From Actinomycetota bacterium (lineage in GTDB: Bacteria; Actinomycetota; Actinomycetes; Nanopelagicales; Nanopelagicaceae), in NCBI GenBank assembly GCA_947371865.1, contig CANBRH010000007.1:1-41731 (forward strand): 41,731 nt of DNA, read 5' to 3'. A program made the translations under genes and the position numbers. The stretch's first letter is position 1; the number at the start of each line of letters is the position of its first letter. Below the pieces are notes generated by a model that saw only the letters and a program-made list of their open reading frames with translations, was not told the origin of the DNA and did no database searches. Shown here piece after piece: positions 39,001 through 41,731 of this stretch.

Positions 39001-41731
39001 TCTTGTAACCACTCTTGGATAGATTCAATCGAGTAATCGTGGGTTTGCAGTTCTGCAATTCCGGCAACAGCGGCCTTAAAACCTGCAATGGTGGTGATAC
39101 ATGGAATCGAACGTTGAATTGCAGCGGTGCGAATCAACCAACCATCCTGACGTGTACCACGACCAAGTGGGGTATTTATGACGAGATCAACTGAACCATC
39201 ATTAATGATTTCCACAGCGGTGCGGGAGAACCCCGAGCCCTCAGAATGCTTGCGCACTTGTGAAGAAGGGATACCGTGCGTGATGAGAAAATCGTGTGTT
39301 CCGGCGGTTGTATATAACGTGAATCCTAAAGATTGCAGTTGACGAGCAGGTTCGAGCGCCGCCTCCTTGTCCCGATTGGATAATGAGAGAAAAACCGACC
39401 CGGATTTTGGAAGAGCACCGAATGCTGCGGCTTGGCTCTTGGCATATGCCTCACCAAAGGTGTGTGAAATACCCATAACTTCGCCAGTTGAACGCATTTC
39501 CGGTCCCAGAACTGAATCAACACCCATGCCATCGGTACGGCGGAATCGATTCCAAGGTAGGACCGCCTCTTTAACAGAAATACCATGGGCGATACCGTCG
39601 CCAGAAACTGGCAGTAACTTCATGGTGCGTAACTCGGCAATCGATACTCCGGTAGATATTAAGGCTGCGGCCTTCGCAAGTGGGTTTCCAGTTGCCTTGG
39701 AGACGAACGGAACTGTACGTGATGCTCGCGGGTTGGCTTCGAGTACATAGAGCAGTTCGGCGCCATCTTCGTTCTTGGCGATGGCGAATTGGATATTGAG
39801 CAATCCACGGACTCCGACTCCTCGAGCAATTTTCTCAGTTGCCAATCTAATTTCGAGTAACTTCTCTTGAGAAAGACTCATACTTGGAATTACGCATGCC
39901 GAATCCCCGGAGTGAACTCCAGCCTCTTCGATATGCTCCATGACGCCAGCAAGAAAGAGGTCGTGTCCGTCAAAGAGCGCATCGACATCGATCTCGATCG
40001 CATCATCGAGAAAACGATCAATTAACACGGGGTGGTTGGGAGTAATTTCAGTCGCTCGAGCAATAAAACCTTCCAGGGATTCATCGTCGTAGACAATCTC
40101 CATACCGCGGCCGCCCAGCACAAAGGAGGGACGGACAAGAACTGGATAACTCAAATCATGTGCGATTTCTAAAGATTCGGCATACGAGTAGGCCATGCCG
40201 AATTTTGGTGCCAACAGATCGTTTATTCGCAAGATCTCACCGAAGGCCCCACGTTCTTCAGCTAAATCGATGGAATCTGGACTTGTGCCAAGAATTGTGA
40301 CTCCATTTTCCATGAGCCCACGGGCAAGGCCGAGTGGAGTCTGCCCACCAAGTTGAGCGATAACTCCCACAATTGGCCCGGCTGCACTTTCGGCATCGAT
40401 AATTTCAAGTACATCTTCTAAAGTCAATGGTTCAAAGTAAAGGCGATCTGATGTGTCATAGTCAGTTGACACCGTCTCGGGATTGCAGTTGACCATAATC
40501 GTTTCATAACCAGCCGCTTTTAAAGCATAGGCGGCATGAACGCAGGAATAATCAAATTCAACTCCTTGACCGATTCGGTTGGGGCCACTTCCTAAAATAA
40601 TAACTGCTGGTTTGGTACGTGGAATTACTTCAGTTTCCATGTCGTAACTTGAGTAGTGGTACGGAGTGTGTGACTCGAATTCCGCAGCGCAGGTATCGAC
40701 AGTCTTGAATACCGGACGTATCCCCATGCGGTGACGATTGGAACGTATTTCCGACTCAGAAGAATGGGTAAGGCCAGAAATCTGAGCATCAGAGAATCCA
40801 TGGGATTTCGCCTTGCGCATCAGTTCCGGGTTTACATCCCCAGCGCGCTTTATCTCCGCTGCCAGGCTATTTATCGCATCTATCTGCTCGAGAAACCATG
40901 GGTCAATCTTGGTCGCAGCATGCACTTCAGCAAGCGATGCGCCCATTGCCAATACTTTTTGAACTTGCTGGAGTCGGAACTCAGTTGGAGTAGAAATCGA
41001 TTCCATCAAGAGGTCCTTGTCGAGTCCATCTAGGTCCCAAGAGAAAGATGTCCCCTTCTTTTCGACCGATCGCAACGCCTTCTGCAAACTCTCGGCAAAA
41101 CTTCGTCCGATTGCCATAGCTTCACCAACGCTCTTCATTGTTGTGGTCAAGCGCGGATCAGCTTCAGGAAACTTTTCGAAGGCAAACCGTGGCACCTTCA
41201 CCACGATGTAATCCAAGGTTGGCTCGAAAGAAGCCGGAGTGGACTTGGTAATGTCATTTTCAATCTCGTCTAACGAATATCCAATAGCTAATTTCGTGGC
41301 GATCTTGGCGATGGGAAAACCCGTTGCCTTAGATGCCAGAGCGGAAGAACGCGAAACTCGTGGATTCATCTCGATGACAATTATTCTTCCATCCTGAGGG
41401 TTCACTGCGAATTGGATATTGCAACCACCAGTCGCAACTCCTACCTCGCGGATGATTTCTATGGAGAGATTACGCAAATTTTGAAATTCAACATCGGTCA
41501 ATGTTAGAGCTGGCGCGACAGTGATGGAATCTCCTGTATGGACACCCATAGGGTCGACATTTTCGATACTGCACACTATGACCACGTTGTCCTTGTGGTC
41601 GCGCATGACTTCAAGTTCGAACTCTTTCCAACCAATTATGGATTCCTCTAAGAGCACTTCAGTGGTCGGGCTGTGCCGAAGGCCAGCTCCTGCGATAAGT
41701 TCTAGTTCTTCTTGGTTGAATGCGATTCCGG
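38997..41731 (-). CDS. carB: Carbamoyl-phosphate synthase large subunit, N-terminal part beyond window edge
   Basis: Makes carbamoyl phosphate for pyrimidines and arginine. About 910 of roughly 1100 residues lie in the window; the frame runs open through 41731, so the start is outside. Visible are the end of the first ATP-grasp unit (VIEMNPRVSRSSALASKATG), the oligomerisation domain, the second synthetase unit opening GSGPNRIGQGVEFDYSCVHA, its NPRASRTVPFVSKATG, and the C-terminal allosteric MGS-like domain (GFTLYTTAGTHDFL, VDLVINTPLG). It heads the visible pyrimidine genes carB-pyrK-pyrD-pyrF, all overlapping or touching. Confidence 0.97.
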   Translation of the reverse strand, partial: GIAFNQEELELIAGAGLRHSPTTEVLLEESIIGWKEFELEVMRDHKDNVVIVCSIENVDPMGVHTGDSITVAPALTLTDVEFQNLRNLSIEIIREVGVATGGCNIQFAVNPQDGRIIVIEMNPRVSRSSALASKATGFPIAKIATKLAIGYSLDEIENDITKSTPASFEPTLDYIVVKVPRFAFEKFPEADPRLTTTMKSVGEAMAIGRSFAESLQKALRSVEKKGTSFSWDLDGLDKDLLMESISTPTEFRLQQVQKVLAMGASLAEVHAATKIDPWFLEQIDAINSLAAEIKRAGDVNPELMRKAKSHGFSDAQISGLTHSSESEIRSNRHRMGIRPVFKTVDTCAAEFESHTPYHYSSYDMETEVIPRTKPAVIILGSGPNRIGQGVEFDYSCVHAAYALKAAGYETIMVNCNPETVSTDYDTSDRLYFEPLTLEDVLEIIDAESAAGPIVGVIAQLGGQTPLGLARGLMENGVTILGTSPDSIDLAEERGAFGEILRINDLLAPKFGMAYSYAESLEIAHDLSYPVLVRPSFVLGGRGMEIVYDDESLEGFIARATEITPNHPVLIDRFLDDAIEIDVDALFDGHDLFLAGVMEHIEEAGVHSGDSACVIPSMSLSQEKLLEIRLATEKIARGVGVRGLLNIQFAIAKNEDGAELLYVLEANPRASRTVPFVSKATGNPLAKAAALISTGVSIAELRTMKLLPVSGDGIAHGISVKEAVLPWNRFRRTDGMGVDSVLGPEMRSTGEVMGISHTFGEAYAKSQAAAFGALPKSGSVFLSLSNRDKEAALEPARQLQSLGFTLYTTAGTHDFLITHGIPSSQVRKHSEGSGFSRTAVEIINDGSVDLVINTPLGRGTRQDGWLIRTAAIQRSIPCITTIAGFKAAVAGIAELQTHDYSIESIQEWLQE

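Noticed and set aside
1..41731. Phage, insertion sequence, CRISPR, toxin-antitoxin or defence island
   Set aside because: Every stretch is accounted for by housekeeping or conserved actinobacterial genes, and no transposase, integrase or regularly spaced repeat was seen.

Overview
The window reads as chromosomal core sequence from a small-genome actinobacterium of moderate GC. Actinobacterial markers are mshC (mycothiol biosynthesis), the pafB-pafC pair, the mIHF DNA-binding domain next to guanylate kinase, the unknown-function trio usually found beside mshC, and the order trmI/paf/tat/helY. Gene packing is extreme: there is no gene-free stretch over 300 bases, many 4-base start/stop overlaps, and all five convergent junctions lie between a 4-base overlap and a 6-base gap. 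Together with the retained or lost genes this fits a streamlined planktonic lineage such as Nanopelagicales (acI), but that placement is inference. I see no phage genes, insertion sequences, CRISPR arrays or transferred islands.

Left part (1-17965, mostly minus strand): a 5'-3' exonuclease fragment, helY, a lipid kinase, tatC, tatA, pafC and pafB; a plus-strand FKBP lipoprotein; then trmI, a HAD phosphatase, metH, mshC, a kinase-fold protein, a DUF3090 protein and a histidine-phosphatase-like phosphomutase, followed by an aldo/keto reductase and an M20 peptidase. The order mirrors the corresponding Mycobacterium tuberculosis segment, but the Pup-proteasome genes normally between trmI and pafB are absent here.

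Middle part (17966-25241): a tRNA-Leu(GAG), a secreted beta-propeller protein, thymidine kinase and a zinc alcohol dehydrogenase on the plus strand; then DUF554 and YczE-type membrane proteins, uracil-DNA glycosylase, an ABC ATPase and serB.

Right part (25248-41731): one unbroken minus-strand run of 16 genes. In transcription order it is carB (cut by the window edge), pyrK, pyrD and pyrF for pyrimidines; an mIHF-guanylate kinase fusion and rpoZ; coaBC, metK and priA; def, fmt and rsmB for initiator-tRNA formylation, N-terminal processing and rRNA modification; rpe; an FMN riboswitch controlling a RibM/PnuX-type riboflavin transporter; then hisE and hisG. The riboflavin biosynthesis genes expected around ribM in relatives are missing from this place.

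At least twelve genes have a TANNNT hexamer 6-8 bases before the start codon, which points to leaderless transcription and resolves several starts. The most notable items are the mIHF-Gmk fusion with a possible internal Gmk start, the reduced riboswitch-ribM locus, the missing Pup-proteasome block, and a perfect 17-bp inverted repeat inside priA.
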